From JAIPAH01 sp964345255 (GTDB lineage Bacteria; Bacteroidota; Bacteroidia; Bacteroidales; JAIPAH01): DNA of 6,703 nucleotides. The DNA is taken from NCBI GenBank assembly GCA_964345255.1, contig CAYFQK010000190.1, forward strand, positions 1 through 6,703, read 5' to 3'. The position numbers and the translations under genes are program-made. The first letter of the stretch is position 1; each line of letters opens with the position of its first letter. The notes under the pieces were generated by a model, which worked only from the letters and a program-made list of their open reading frames with translations, ran no database searches and was not told where the DNA came from. Below, piece by piece: positions 6,114-6,703 of this stretch.

Positions 6114-6703
6114 ATGAAATATATTCAGCGTTTCATACAAGATGACACTAAAAAATCGCTCACTCCCAATAGAGTAGTCATGATGTTGGGGGCAAGAAGA
6201 ACAGGAAAAACAGAGTTGTTGAAAACCCTATTTGAAAGCATTGATGAAAATCATCTTTTTCTGAATGGTGAAGATATGGCGGTGCAGGATATGTTTTTAC
6301 CGATGACCATTGAAAATTACAGGATGACCTTCAGTGATATTGAGCTTCTTATAATTGATGAAGCTCAAAAGATTCCGGAGGTAGGAAAGAAATTAAAACT
6401 GCTGGTTGATAATATTGACAGGATAAAAGTTTTGGTTACCGGTTCTTCGGCCTTTGACATGGAAAACAGTATGGGTGAACCCCTTACGGGACGTAAACAA
6501 ACGTATTACTTATACCCTTTTTCTCAGTTGGAGTATAATAACATGGAAAACATCCTGGAAACAAAAAGCAGGCTGCCTTTTAGGTTAGTTTTTGGCAACT
6601 ATCCGGAGTTATTTCATTTGGAAACGAAAAAACAAAAAGAAGCGTATCTGTATGAAATCACCAAATCATATCTTTTTAAGGATATCCTGGAATTGGATGG
6701 GAT
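6114..6703 (+). CDS. AAA_14/DUF4143-family ATPase, 3' partial
   Basis: The frame runs from an ATG at 6114 off the window end, 196 full codons. Walker A is GARRTGKT (residues 26-33), Walker B is LLIIDEAQ (78-85), and a sensor-1-like strand VLVTGSS follows (106-112). Then come PLTGRKQTYYLYPFSQLEY and a segment around YLYEITKSYLFKDILEL. This order is characteristic of the AAA_14 domain that leads into a C-terminal DUF4143 domain, which would lie beyond the window; full proteins are usually about 380-450 residues. These ATPases are abundant and variably distributed in Bacteroidota, and their cellular role is poorly defined. GC content of the start of the gene (about 37% over 6181-6300) is lower than in the operon. 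No Shine-Dalgarno is visible. ATG codons at 6180 and 6183 (residues 23-24) are too close to Walker A to be good starts. Confidence 0.88.
   Translation, partial: MKYIQRFIQDDTKKSLTPNRVVMMLGARRTGKTELLKTLFESIDENHLFLNGEDMAVQDMFLPMTIENYRMTFSDIELLIIDEAQKIPEVGKKLKLLVDNIDRIKVLVTGSSAFDMENSMGEPLTGRKQTYYLYPFSQLEYNNMENILETKSRLPFRLVFGNYPELFHLETKKQKEAYLYEITKSYLFKDILELDG

Overview
The window looks like chromosomal DNA from a member of the Bacteroidota. This is an inference from several signs: genes joined by ATGA overlaps with no Shine-Dalgarno sequences, TAnnTTTG-type -7 boxes in front of the accessory genes, and a small antitoxin, PIN toxin and AAA_14/DUF4143 ATPase of the kind common in that phylum. Nothing here fixes the genus.

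Positions 2-5530 hold a tightly packed plus-strand operon that is a complete AmmeMemoRadiSam set. It encodes (1) the 3' end of a fused Memo-AMMECR1 protein, (2) an 830-residue integral membrane protein with a spermidine-synthase-like Rossmann domain between two blocks of membrane helices, (3) a radical SAM enzyme (AmrS) with a Tat-like or lipoprotein-like N-terminal signal, and (4) a second, divergent AmrS with no signal. The first two junctions are four-base ATGA overlaps. The third is a 23-base gap. The three-protein set (AMMECR1, Memo, radical SAM) is a recognised conserved association, but its biochemical role is not established to my knowledge. The notable points here are the Memo-AMMECR1 fusion, the membrane SpeE-like partner, and the two AmrS copies, one apparently exported and one apparently cytoplasmic.

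Positions 5531-6113 are AT-rich accessory DNA (24% GC over 5941-6100 by hand count). On the minus strand lies a two-gene toxin-antitoxin unit whose antitoxin (5835-5632) is intact. The PIN-family toxin that follows it stops after 29 codons, and homology ends right beside the stop of the second amrS, so this looks like a deletion or rearrangement scar. Next comes a repeat-bearing spacer with two 29-base imperfect direct repeats at a 32-base period and a third, inverted copy of their core.

Positions 6114-6703 hold the N-terminal 196 codons of an AAA_14/DUF4143-type ATPase with clear Walker A, Walker B and sensor motifs, cut off by the window end. No tRNA, rRNA, CRISPR array or transposase was found.
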